A DNA stretch of 32,101 nt. Source: an uncultured Ruminococcus sp. (lineage in GTDB: Bacteria > Bacillota > Clostridia > Oscillospirales > Acutalibacteraceae). Under the pieces are notes generated by a model. It worked only from the letters and a program-made list of their open reading frames with translations, was not told the origin of the DNA and made no database searches. Of the stretch, positions 15,932-23,528 are shown piece by piece. The stretch's first letter is position 1, and every line of letters begins with the position of its first letter. The stretch spans positions 1-32,101 of the forward strand of contig CACYDP010000093.1 of assembly GCA_902773135.1 (NCBI GenBank), in the 5' to 3' direction. The position numbers and the translations under genes were made by a program.

Positions 15932-15953
15932 TTTAGTGCAAATATGTTATGAT
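15925..15953 (+). promoter_or_regulatory. sigma-A promoter of the flavin reductase-rubredoxin gene
   Basis: -35 TTGTAA (15925-15930), 17-bp spacer, -10 TATGAT (15948-15953), about 34 bases before the start codon. Confidence 0.65.
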
Positions 15954-15986
15954 ATGTTTAATATATCCGAGAGGAGCAAAAAGAAT

Positions 15987-16637
15987 ATGTACAAAGAAAT
16001 TTTAACATCGCTTTCATACGGTATGTTTGCCGTAGGTACAAAAGGAGAAAAAATTCCTAATGCCTGCATCGTAAATACAGTTGTCCAGATCTCATCATAC
16101 CCTATGACTGTTGCCGTAAGCATTAACCATAGCAATTATACGAACGAATGTATCAAGAAAAACGGAGAGTTTACCGTAAGTGTTCTTTCCGAAAATACAT
16201 CAGGTGCCGTAATAGGTGCTTTGGGATTCACTTCCGGTCGTGATGGAAACAAACTGGAAAACGTGAAACATAAAATTCTTCGTGAGGGTGCTCCCGTGAT
16301 CCGTGAAGATATTTGCTGCTGGTTTTTGTGCCGTGTGGTCAATACCGTGGAAACGATTACACATACCATTTTTATCGCAGAACCTGTTGCAGGAAGCGAA
16401 TCAATTAAAGGCACTCCGATGACCTATGACTTCTATAAAAATGTTATCAAAGGTAAATCACCTAAATATGCTCCGACTTTTATCGCTGAAAAAGAAGATG
16501 AAAATGACAAATATCTCTGCACAATCTGCAAATACGAGTATAATGATCCGCTGATTCCGTTTGATGAACTTCCCGATGATTGGGTTTGCCCCATATGCGG
16601 TGCTCCAAAATCGGTATTCAAAAAACAGGAACAATAA
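15987..16637 (+). CDS. flavin reductase-rubredoxin fusion (high molecular weight rubredoxin type)
   Basis: 216 residues. The N-terminal part (about 1-165) is a flavin reductase-like FMN-binding domain ([10 protein letters not shown] start, GTPMTYDFY end). The C-terminal part (about 173-216) is a rubredoxin with Cys178, Cys181, Cys201 and Cys204 as iron ligands. In the acetogen Moorella and relatives this fusion passes electrons from NAD(P)H to flavodiiron proteins for oxygen or NO reduction; a similar oxidative-stress or electron-transfer role is inferred. The rubredoxin loop is short: 19 residues lie between the two Cys pairs instead of the usual 29. The frame extends upstream to 15870 across the promoter, but ATG at 15987-15989 follows GAGAGGAGC and begins the recognisable domain. 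It is a single-gene unit with paired operators at its promoter. Confidence 0.9.
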   Translation: MYKEILTSLSYGMFAVGTKGEKIPNACIVNTVVQISSYPMTVAVSINHSNYTNECIKKNGEFTVSVLSENTSGAVIGALGFTSGRDGNKLENVKHKILREGAPVIREDICCWFLCRVVNTVETITHTIFIAEPVAGSESIKGTPMTYDFYKNVIKGKSPKYAPTFIAEKEDENDKYLCTICKYEYNDPLIPFDELPDDWVCPICGAPKSVFKKQEQ

Positions 16638-16680
16638 CGCTGTATTCTACGTTTGCTATTTTATCATACAGTACATATAA

Positions 16681-16698
16681 TGTCAAGCAAACTTGACA
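16681..16698. promoter_or_regulatory. 18-bp palindrome upstream of nadA
   Basis: TGTCAAG-CAAA-CTTGACA, perfect 7-bp arms. It lies 44 bases after the rubredoxin gene and 66 bases before the nadA -35. No T-run follows directly, so it is more likely an operator than a terminator. Confidence 0.45.
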
Positions 16699-16764
16699 AT
16701 TCTCATCTTGCTAATTTTTATATTTTTTACTTAAAATAATACTTAATTTGCATTAAACAAGTAA

Positions 16765-16793
16765 TTGACAGTATTATCAACTTGTGTTATTCT
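16765..16793 (+). promoter_or_regulatory. sigma-A promoter of nadA
   Basis: Consensus -35 TTGACA (16765-16770), 17-bp spacer, extended -10 TGTTATTCT (hexamer 16788-16793). The predicted leader is about 110 bases. Confidence 0.8.
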
Positions 16794-16794
16794 A

Positions 16795-16823
16795 TTAATG
16801 CATACTAAACAGATATGTATTAA
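16795..16823. promoter_or_regulatory. inverted repeat over the nadA transcription start
   Basis: TTAATGCATA (16795-16804) and TATGTATTAA (16814-16823) pair at nine of ten positions, the tenth as G-U in RNA, with a 9-nt gap. Its place at the predicted +1 fits a repressor operator, or a 5' hairpin in the leader. Confidence 0.45.
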
Positions 16824-16909
16824 TCTACAATGATAATCATAAATGTTTTAAGGCAATATTCGTTTCCTTAACGTATGTCAAGATAAATCTAAGAATAGGG
16901 GAATTACTT

Positions 16910-17827
16910 ATGACAGTACAGGAAGTCCAGGAAGAAATACGCCGTTTAAAAAAAGAAAACGACATATGTATTCTTGCTCACAGCTATCAGGCAAAAGAAA
17001 TTATTGAAATTGCCGATTTTTCCGGTGATTCATATGCTCTGAGTAAACTGGCAAAAACCGCACCCAACAAAACCGTCATTATGTGCGGCGTTCGTTTTAT
17101 GGCGGAAACAGTGAAAATGCTTTCTCCCGAAAAGAAAGTGATACTCTCCAAATCCGAAGCAGGATGCCCGATGGCAGAACAGATGGATGTTGAACTGATC
17201 AACCAGCTGAAAGAAATGTATCCGGGCTATACCGTTGTTGCCTATATCAACACTACAACCGAACTCAAAACCGTATGCGATGTTTGTGTTACATCATCGT
17301 CTGCCGTTAAAATTGTAAAACAGCTTGAAAGCGACAATATCCTCTTTATTCCCGACTGTAACCTCGGTGCCTATGTACAGAAACAAGTACCCGAAAAGAA
17401 CTTTAAACTTGTACACGGCGGCTGCCCCATTCACGCAACCGTAACAAAGCGTGATGTTGAAAAAGCCAGAGCTGCCCATCCCAATGCCGAACTGCTCGTA
17501 CACCCCGAATGTATTCCGGCTGTTGCGGAACTGGCAGATTATGTAGGATCTACTTCGGGCATTATGGAATATGCCAAAAAAAGCAACAAAAAAGAATTTA
17601 TCATCGGTACAGAAAACAGTATTGCCGAACATTTGCAGTATGCCTGTCCCGACAAGGATTTTTATCTTTTGTCAACAGGTCTTGTATGCAAAAATATGAA
17701 AGCTACTACACTGGTTGACGTTCTCAACTGCTGCAAAGGCAAGGGCGGAGAAGAAATCATACTCTCAGACGAAACCATCAAACAAGCTAAAAAATGCATT
17801 GATGTTATGATTTCACTCGGTGGCTGA
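16910..17827 (+). CDS. nadA: quinolinate synthase A
   Basis: Condenses iminoaspartate with dihydroxyacetone phosphate to quinolinate in de novo NAD synthesis, using an oxygen-sensitive [4Fe-4S] cluster. 305 residues, typical of the short form. Predicted cluster ligands are Cys86 (SEAGCPMAE), Cys201 (VHPECIP) and Cys260 (GLVCKNMK). The ILAHSYQ start and the NTTTELK and PDCNLG motifs are present. ATG has AGGGGA eight bases upstream. nadB and nadC, normally its operon partners, are not next to it, so iminoaspartate must come from an enzyme encoded elsewhere. Control is likely at the promoter, given the inverted repeat at the start site. Confidence 0.95.
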   Translation: MTVQEVQEEIRRLKKENDICILAHSYQAKEIIEIADFSGDSYALSKLAKTAPNKTVIMCGVRFMAETVKMLSPEKKVILSKSEAGCPMAEQMDVELINQLKEMYPGYTVVAYINTTTELKTVCDVCVTSSSAVKIVKQLESDNILFIPDCNLGAYVQKQVPEKNFKLVHGGCPIHATVTKRDVEKARAAHPNAELLVHPECIPAVAELADYVGSTSGIMEYAKKSNKKEFIIGTENSIAEHLQYACPDKDFYLLSTGLVCKNMKATTLVDVLNCCKGKGGEEIILSDETIKQAKKCIDVMISLGG

Positions 17828-17850
17828 TTTTGCCGTATTATCACAACAAT

Positions 17851-17896
17851 CAATAAGAGCCAAAGCAGATATTCGTCTGTTTTGGCTCTTTATTGT
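17851..17896 (+). terminator. terminator of nadA
   Basis: AATAAGAGCCAAA on the left pairs with TTTTGGCTCTTTATT on the right with one bulge. An inner CAGA/TCTG helix and a 6-nt loop cap the stem. Confidence 0.8.
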
Positions 17897-17942
17897 AACA
17901 GTTAATATTTATAAAGATTATCAATACGTAGAGATTGATTCT

Positions 17943-18125
17943 ATGTACAAAAGAATAAGGGAACTGCGTGAAGACAAAGATCTGCTCCAAAAAGATTTAG
18001 TGGAATATTTACACTATACAAGCGTTGATTATATATTAGGCTTACCGACAACAAACATCAATATCATTAATTTTCAAATTCGCAAAGGCTGTCAGGAACA
18101 TTTGCGTTTTTTGTGCAAAAAATAA
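17943..18125 (+). pseudogene. XRE-family regulator with internal deletion
   Basis: 60 residues. The start MYKRIRELREDKDLLQKDL is the first helix pair of a Cro/C1-type helix-turn-helix. The segment YTSVDYILGLPTTN is the motif that normally ends such a domain about 30 residues later (SVDYILGL). Here they join directly after EYLH, so the recognition helix and the rest of the HTH are missing. The remaining 18 or so codons match nothing I know. The frame is intact across the junction, but the product should not bind DNA in the usual way. It lies between two terminators with no clear ribosome site, so it is probably a relic. Confidence 0.65.
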
Positions 18126-18175
18126 CCTTACCGCATAACAGCAGATCCGCCGGCGGTAAGGTTATCTTATTTTCA
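18120..18175. terminator. bidirectional terminator after trpB2
   Basis: ATAACCTTACCGC (18122-18134) pairs perfectly with GCGGTAAGGTTAT (18153-18165). On the minus strand the stem is followed directly by a T6 run, so it mainly ends trpB2; on plus it is followed by CTTATTTT. Confidence 0.85.
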
Positions 18176-18184
18176 GAGTTATGA

Positions 18185-19552
18185 TTATTTAACTTTCGGA
18201 AGTCTGTCAAATCCCTTTTTCAAATCTTCATCGGTAGGGATATAATCCTGCATAGTACCATCGTGATAAGCACTGTATGCTGTCATATCGAAATAACCGG
18301 TACCGGTAAGTCCGAAGAGAATAGTTTTTGCTTCACCTGTTTCCTTGCACTTGAGTGCTTCATCAATCGCACCCTTAATAGCGTGTGAAGATTCAGGAGC
18401 AGGAAGAATGGTTTCTACTTTAGCAAAAAGTGTTGCTGCTTCAAAGACCTTAGTTTGTTCATATGCCACCGCTTCCATATAGCCATCGTGATAAAGTTTG
18501 GAAAGTATCGGTGACATACCGTGATACCGCAGACCTCCTGCGTGGTTAGCAGACGGAATAAAGCTGCTGCCGAGCGTATACATCTTCGCCATTGGAGTAA
18601 CACAGCCCGTATCACAGAAATCATAGGCATATACACCTCTTGTCAAAGACGGACAGGAAGCGGGCTCAACAGCCACAAAACGTATATCTTTGTTATCAAC
18701 GATCTTATCACGCATAAATGGTGCAATCAGTCCACCGAGATTGGATCCGCCGCCTGCACAGCCTACCACTACATCGGGATATTCGCCAAGGATTTCCATT
18801 GCTTTTTTTGCTTCCAGACCGATCACAGACTGATGCAAAAGTACCTGATTGAGAACAGAACCAAGAACGTAACGGCAGCCTTCCGTAGTAGTTGCTTTTT
18901 CAACAGCCTCGGAAATAGCACAGCCCAAACTTCCCGTTGTATCAGGATTTTCAGACAAAATCTTTCTGCCGACTTCAGTGGTATCAGACGGACTGGGGAT
19001 AACATTGGCATCAAATGTCTGCATAACGGCTTTTCTGTACGGTTTCTGATTGAACGAACATTTTACCATATAAACCGTCAAAGGAAGACCAAAATAGGCA
19101 CAAGCCTCTGACAAAGCAGTTCCCCACTGACCTGCACCTGTTTCGGTGGTGATGGAGGTCAGACCTTGTTTTTTCGCATAATATGCCTGAGCGATCGCTG
19201 AATTGAGTTTATGGCTGCCTGAGGTATTGTTGCCCTCAAACTTGTAATATATCTTAGCAGGAGTACCGAGTGCTTTTTCGAGATTATAAGCACGAATCAG
19301 CGGTGACGGACGGTATATCTTATACATTTCAATGATTTCTTCCGGAATATCAATATAAGCTGTTTTGCTGTCCATTTCCTGATGTGCAAGTTCTTTGCAG
19401 AATATGGGGTAAAGATCCTCCTCTTTAAGGGGTTCCAGTGTTGCCGGATTCAGCATAGGTTCCGGCTGTTCCTTCATATCGGCACGAAGATTGTACCACT
19501 GCGTCGGAAGCTGATCTTCCGAAAGATAAAATCTGTATGGTATTTTAGACAT
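18185..19552 (-). CDS. trpB: TrpB2-type tryptophan synthase beta chain
   Basis: PLP enzyme joining indole and serine (or phosphoserine in some TrpB2 proteins) to make tryptophan. 455 residues, the length of the TrpB2 subfamily rather than the shorter TrpB1. PLP lysine is Lys115 (SGSHKLNSA), the catalytic glutamate is probably Glu137 (TTETGAGQWG), and the phosphate loop is GCAGGGSNLGG near 265. TrpB2 enzymes often act without TrpA, for example in indole salvage; no trpA or other trp gene is nearby, which fits. The frame is open to 19591, but ATG at 19550-19552 follows AAGGAG and begins the conserved MSKIPYRFYL. Monocistronic, with a consensus promoter and a strong terminator. Confidence 0.93.
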   Translation of the reverse strand: MSKIPYRFYLSEDQLPTQWYNLRADMKEQPEPMLNPATLEPLKEEDLYPIFCKELAHQEMDSKTAYIDIPEEIIEMYKIYRPSPLIRAYNLEKALGTPAKIYYKFEGNNTSGSHKLNSAIAQAYYAKKQGLTSITTETGAGQWGTALSEACAYFGLPLTVYMVKCSFNQKPYRKAVMQTFDANVIPSPSDTTEVGRKILSENPDTTGSLGCAISEAVEKATTTEGCRYVLGSVLNQVLLHQSVIGLEAKKAMEILGEYPDVVVGCAGGGSNLGGLIAPFMRDKIVDNKDIRFVAVEPASCPSLTRGVYAYDFCDTGCVTPMAKMYTLGSSFIPSANHAGGLRYHGMSPILSKLYHDGYMEAVAYEQTKVFEAATLFAKVETILPAPESSHAIKGAIDEALKCKETGEAKTILFGLTGTGYFDMTAYSAYHDGTMQDYIPTDEDLKKGFDRLPKVK

Positions 19553-19573
19553 TTTAATTTCTCCTTGATGCAA

Positions 19574-19588
19574 TTTTTGATTCAAAAA
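19574..19588. promoter_or_regulatory. 15-bp palindrome in the trpB2 leader
   Basis: TTTTTGA-T-TCAAAAA, perfect arms, lying between the promoter and the ribosome site. It could be an operator; AT-richness makes chance possible. Confidence 0.35.
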
Positions 19589-19599
19589 CAACCATTTAA

Positions 19600-19628
19600 A
19601 TTATATTGCATTGAACAAAATTTGTCAA
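19600..19628 (-). promoter_or_regulatory. consensus sigma-A promoter of trpB2
   Basis: Minus strand: TTGACA (19623-19628), 17-bp spacer, TATAAT (19600-19605). Both hexamers are perfect. Confidence 0.9.
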
Positions 19629-19661
19629 TTGTTTTTCGCAATTTTCAGTAATATTGGTACA

Positions 19662-21326
19662 TCAGCTTCCTGAAAGCATTTCCTCCGCATAATTCAATGT
19701 TGCTTCGGTGATTTCTAACCCGCCGATAATCCTCGCCAGTTCATTTTTTCGTCCGTCATAATCAAGCGGTGTAACATTTGTATATGTTTTTCCGTCCGAC
19801 ACATTTTTTTGTATTTTAAAATGGCTGTCTGCCAGGCACGCTATCTGTGCAAGATGGGTAACACAGATTACCTGTCGGCTTTTGGAAACTTCTTTCAGCT
19901 TCAGCCCTACTTTTTGTGCAGCACTTCCGCTGATTCCGGTATCAACTTCATCAAATATCAGCGTATCGGTATCATCTTTATCTGCAAGCACATTTTTAAT
20001 AGCAAGCATCATTCGGGAAAGTTCGCCGCCCGATGCAATCTTGGCAACGGGCTTAGGAATTTCTCCGGGATTGGTGGAAATCAATATTTCAATATCATCA
20101 CAACCGAAAGAATTCAATTCACATTGTTCTTGTTTTATCACCAATTCTACATGCGGCATATCAAGAAATGTCATTTCTTCTTTGACAGCCCGGGTAAAAT
20201 GACCTGCTACTTCCCTACGTTTTTGAGAAAGTTCTTTTGCCAGCTTCATAGCATTTTCTTTTTCCAGACGGCAGCGTTCAGCCAGTTCCTCTTGATTTTC
20301 TTCATATCTTTCGAGGTAATCCAGTTCTTTCCGTGCATTTTCTAAAAAAGTAAGCATTTCACCAATTGACTGGCCATATTTTCTTCCGAGCGTATGAATC
20401 AAATCAATTCTGTCCTCAATTTCTTCCAAACTTTCCGAATCTGAATCTGCCGCATCACACATAGAAAGTATTTCTTCACGGCAGTCTTCAATTTCATAAA
20501 CAGCATTTTGTATTCTTTGGGATACGGAATCCGCATCAGGCAGCACATCAGCAATTTCACTCAGACTGTCAGATGCCATCTGAAGTATCTGCAATGCTCC
20601 GTCAGATTCTTCGCTGCCGTTCAGAAATTCTTTTGCTTCGTTCAGTGACTGTGCGATTCGTTCTTTATTTTCTATGATATTTCGTTGTTCAATCAGTTCT
20701 TCGTATTCGCCTTCGTACAAATCCGCTTCTTCCAGTTCATTGACCTGATAGGTAAGCAGATCAATTTTTCTGATTCTTTCCTGTTCATCAAAAGAAGCCT
20801 TGTTCAATTCTGCATAGATTTTTTTATATTCTCGATAGGCAGTCTGATAAGCTGAAAGCAATTCATTCAGGTTTCCCAGTTTATCAATGTAAGTAATATG
20901 CAGTTCGGGAGACATCAGTTCGTAACTTTCGTGCTGTCCGTGAATATTAATCAGATAGGTACCAATTTTTTTCAGTACACCCGTTGTTGTCGGTCTGCCA
21001 TTAATGCGGCATTTTCCTTTTCCCGAAGAACTGATTTCACGCTGAATGATCACAAGCCCGTCATCTTCTGTCCGGAATCCGTACTCATTGAGCATCTCAA
21101 GTGATTTTTCGGAAAGTTCATCAAATTCCGCACTGACAAAAGCATTATCACAGCCGTTTCTGATTAGATCTCTTGAGGTTCTGTTTCCGAGAATCGCATT
21201 GATAGAATCGATCACGATGGATTTTCCGGCACCTGTTTCACCCGTCAGAATATTAAGCCCTTCGGTAAAATCGATACTTGTTTTTTCAATAACGGCGATA
21301 TTTTCTATATACAGATTTTTTATCAT
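19662..21326 (-). CDS. recN: DNA repair protein RecN
   Basis: SMC-like ATPase that acts early at double-strand breaks and helps hold DNA ends for RecA repair. 554 residues: N-terminal ATPase half with Walker A GETGAGKS at 29-36, a long coiled-coil middle (about 155-400), then the C-terminal half with the ABC signature ASGGELSRM and Walker B TLIFDEVDTG. Length and domain order are normal. It lies 23 bases below argR as the last gene of the dxs operon. In many spore formers the next genes are spoIVB and spo0A; here the operon ends and trpB2 follows. I see no clear terminator after it. Confidence 0.96.
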   Translation of the reverse strand: MIKNLYIENIAVIEKTSIDFTEGLNILTGETGAGKSIVIDSINAILGNRTSRDLIRNGCDNAFVSAEFDELSEKSLEMLNEYGFRTEDDGLVIIQREISSSGKGKCRINGRPTTTGVLKKIGTYLINIHGQHESYELMSPELHITYIDKLGNLNELLSAYQTAYREYKKIYAELNKASFDEQERIRKIDLLTYQVNELEEADLYEGEYEELIEQRNIIENKERIAQSLNEAKEFLNGSEESDGALQILQMASDSLSEIADVLPDADSVSQRIQNAVYEIEDCREEILSMCDAADSDSESLEEIEDRIDLIHTLGRKYGQSIGEMLTFLENARKELDYLERYEENQEELAERCRLEKENAMKLAKELSQKRREVAGHFTRAVKEEMTFLDMPHVELVIKQEQCELNSFGCDDIEILISTNPGEIPKPVAKIASGGELSRMMLAIKNVLADKDDTDTLIFDEVDTGISGSAAQKVGLKLKEVSKSRQVICVTHLAQIACLADSHFKIQKNVSDGKTYTNVTPLDYDGRKNELARIIGGLEITEATLNYAEEMLSGS

Positions 21327-21349
21327 TGAATTGTAACCCCTTCAAACAA

Positions 21350-21820
21350 TTACCTTGCGGAATGATTCGGATTGTTTTTCATCAGTTTTTTCAAATCGGA
21401 TACAAGCATTGCTGATGCCGAATCTGTTCTTGTTGCCACAAATATGGTATCGTCACCGGCAATTGAGCCGAGTACACCGATTCGGTTCGTTGCATCAAGA
21501 GCCGCACAAACCGCCTGTGCCATACCACTTCTTGTTTTTATCACAACGATACAGTGTGCGTAATCAACACTGATCACCGCCGTAGAAAACAGATAGATAT
21601 GTGACTGTTCTTCCTCTTCCGATACACTCTCGACAGCATATTTATATTTCCCGTCACTGTCGAGCACCTTGACCAACCGCATTTCTCTTATATCTCTCGA
21701 AACAGTTGCCTGTGTAACGTGAAATCCTTCTTTTCTCAGCATTTCCATCAGTTCCGACTGCGTTTCTATATTACGTTTTTTGATCAGTTCCAACATTTTT
21801 GACTGTCTTAAGGCTTTCAT
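21350..21820 (-). CDS. argR: arginine repressor ArgR/AhrC
   Basis: Arginine-dependent hexameric regulator of arginine synthesis and catabolism. 156 residues. The N-terminal winged helix (about 1-70) carries [12 protein letters not shown], the DNA-recognition motif of the family. The C-terminal domain (about 80-150) has [10 protein letters not shown], whose aspartate pair binds arginine. The start overlaps the nadK stop by 4 bp, so translation is coupled. The position between nadK and recN is the classic clostridial one; no arginine genes lie in this window, so it acts in trans. Confidence 0.96.
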   Translation of the reverse strand: MKALRQSKMLELIKKRNIETQSELMEMLRKEGFHVTQATVSRDIREMRLVKVLDSDGKYKYAVESVSEEEEQSHIYLFSTAVISVDYAHCIVVIKTRSGMAQAVCAALDATNRIGVLGSIAGDDTIFVATRTDSASAMLVSDLKKLMKNNPNHSAR

Positions 21821-22695
21821 TGATGTTCACTTCTTTCGGCGAACTTATCATTCAGAACTCTGTAAAATGTTTTATTTTTCAGACTGATAAGTTCAGTTTC
21901 GATATTTGCGGATGTTACGAATACAGTATCGGTTTTTTTCACGATAACAGTTTCTGCACCGTCAATGGTCATCAATACCTCTGTATTATCATCACACGAA
22001 GCACTGACGGCAATTTCAGAATGGTGACTGAAAATAACAGGACGGGCAAAAAGAGCATGTGAACATATCGGCGTCATCAGAATACACTTCATTGTCGGCT
22101 CTACAACAGGACCGCCTGCCGCCAAAGAATACGCACTGGAACCTGTGGGTGTGGATAAAATCAGCCCGTCTGCTCGGTAATTACAGATATATCCTTTATC
22201 TTCCGCAAGAGATACATCTATATCAATCAACCTTGATAAAGAACCTCTGGAAATGATCGCATCGTTCAGTGCATAAAATTCTTTTTTGCCGTTCGGACTT
22301 CTATGAGTCACTTTCAGCATCATACGTTTTTCTATTTTATAATCGCCGTCTTTCAACTTTGACAGCATATCAAGTTCATCGGGTTCTATGCCGGCCACAA
22401 ACCCCAGTCTTCCCATATTGATTCCCAAAAGCGGCTTATTCAGCAGCGAAGCATAACTTGCGGCGTGAATGATGGTACCATCACCGCCTATGGTAAGAAC
22501 CATATCGCACAAAGCATAAACTTCTTTTTCATCTGCAAAAAGGACATTATATCCGATATAATGTTTTTTGAGTTCTTTGTCTATAATGACATTCATATCC
22601 AGTGCCAAAAGCCGATCAATTACTTTCAGGGAAGTTGCATAAGCACCTTTTCTTGTGAGATTGGGAATAACGGCAATATTTTTCAAACCGACCAT
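21817..22695 (-). CDS. nadK: NAD kinase
   Basis: Phosphorylates NAD to NADP. 292 residues from the chosen start, with GGDGT at 70-74 (the active-site aspartate) and the [16 protein letters not shown] substrate loop near 180. A TTG at 22716 in the same frame overlaps the ribosome site; ATG at 22693-22695, giving [10 protein letters not shown], lies ten bases after TTGGAG and is preferred. It sits between tlyA (26-bp gap) and argR (4-bp overlap). Confidence 0.95.
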   Translation of the reverse strand: MVGLKNIAVIPNLTRKGAYATSLKVIDRLLALDMNVIIDKELKKHYIGYNVLFADEKEVYALCDMVLTIGGDGTIIHAASYASLLNKPLLGINMGRLGFVAGIEPDELDMLSKLKDGDYKIEKRMMLKVTHRSPNGKKEFYALNDAIISRGSLSRLIDIDVSLAEDKGYICNYRADGLILSTPTGSSAYSLAAGGPVVEPTMKCILMTPICSHALFARPVIFSHHSEIAVSASCDDNTEVLMTIDGAETVIVKKTDTVFVTSANIETELISLKNKTFYRVLNDKFAERSEHQ

Positions 22696-22721
22696 ACAGA
22701 TATTTCTCCAATCCAATCAAT

Positions 22722-23528
22722 TTATTTATCAAGATCGCTATGTGACATTTCGACCAGTTTCGGAATATCAAATGCTTCCGCTGCCTTGGGTGCATCGGAT
22801 TTTCTGATATAAATCAGATATTCAATATTTCCTTCCGGTCCTTTGATGGGGGAATAATCCAATCCCAGAACATCGAAACCGTTTTCAAGACAGAATGTAT
22901 AAATTTTTTGTATCACATCAATATGAATTTTTTGATTCCGGACAACACCGTTTTTTCCGACATTGCCTTTTCCTGCCTCAAACTGAGGTTTGATAAGACA
23001 TACTGCCGTACCGTTCTCTTTCATCAAAGGACGAACAGCAGGCAGCACCAACACCAACGAAATAAAACATACATCCACACTGAAAAAATCCAGTTCATCC
23101 GGAACTTGTTCTTTCGTAATATAGCGAATATTGGTTCTTTCCAAATTCACTACCCGTTCATCGCTCCGCAGCTTCCAGTCCAGCTGCCGTCCGACATCTA
23201 CCGCATAAACTTTATCAGCACCGTTTTGCAGCATACAGTCGGTAAATCCTCCGGTGGAAGCCCCTATATCCATTGCAGTGAAATGGTCGAGTTTGATAGA
23301 AAAAGACCGGAGAGCTTTTTCCAGTTTCAGCCCTCCCCTGCTGACATATTTTGGTTTATTTCCCCTCATTTCTAATTTGACGGTTTCAGGATATGTTGTG
23401 CCGGGTTTATCGGATTTCTGATTGTCAACATATATAATTCCCGACATAATCAAAGCCTTTGCTTTTTCACGGCTTTCTGCCAATCCTGCCTCATATACCA
23501 TCACATCAAGACGTTTTTTCGTCGGCAT
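22722..23528 (-). CDS. tlyA: TlyA family rRNA 2'-O-methyltransferase
   Basis: 268 residues. An S4 RNA-binding domain (about 1-60) is joined to a FtsJ-like methyltransferase with the SAM motif DIGASTGGFTD at 87-97 and the conserved SRGGLKLEKAL at about 63-73. Family members methylate ribose in 16S and 23S rRNA; the old name hemolysin A is misleading. The frame extends to 23582 inside dxs, but ATG at 23526-23528 follows GGGAGGAAG and starts the S4 domain, giving a 23-bp overlap with dxs. Confidence 0.94.
   Translation of the reverse strand: MPTKKRLDVMVYEAGLAESREKAKALIMSGIIYVDNQKSDKPGTTYPETVKLEMRGNKPKYVSRGGLKLEKALRSFSIKLDHFTAMDIGASTGGFTDCMLQNGADKVYAVDVGRQLDWKLRSDERVVNLERTNIRYITKEQVPDELDFFSVDVCFISLVLVLPAVRPLMKENGTAVCLIKPQFEAGKGNVGKNGVVRNQKIHIDVIQKIYTFCLENGFDVLGLDYSPIKGPEGNIEYLIYIRKSDAPKAAEAFDIPKLVEMSHSDLDK

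Noticed and set aside
18521..19111. Long plus-strand open frame (196 codons) opposite trpB2
   Set aside because: Cys/Arg/His-rich antisense shadow of a strongly conserved gene; the same applies to the long frames opposite recN (19809-20345), dxs (24166-24735) and ruvA (28624-29160).
19622..19661. Terminator directly after recN
   Set aside because: Only a short AT-rich hairpin is present, and this stretch also holds the trpB2 -35 region.
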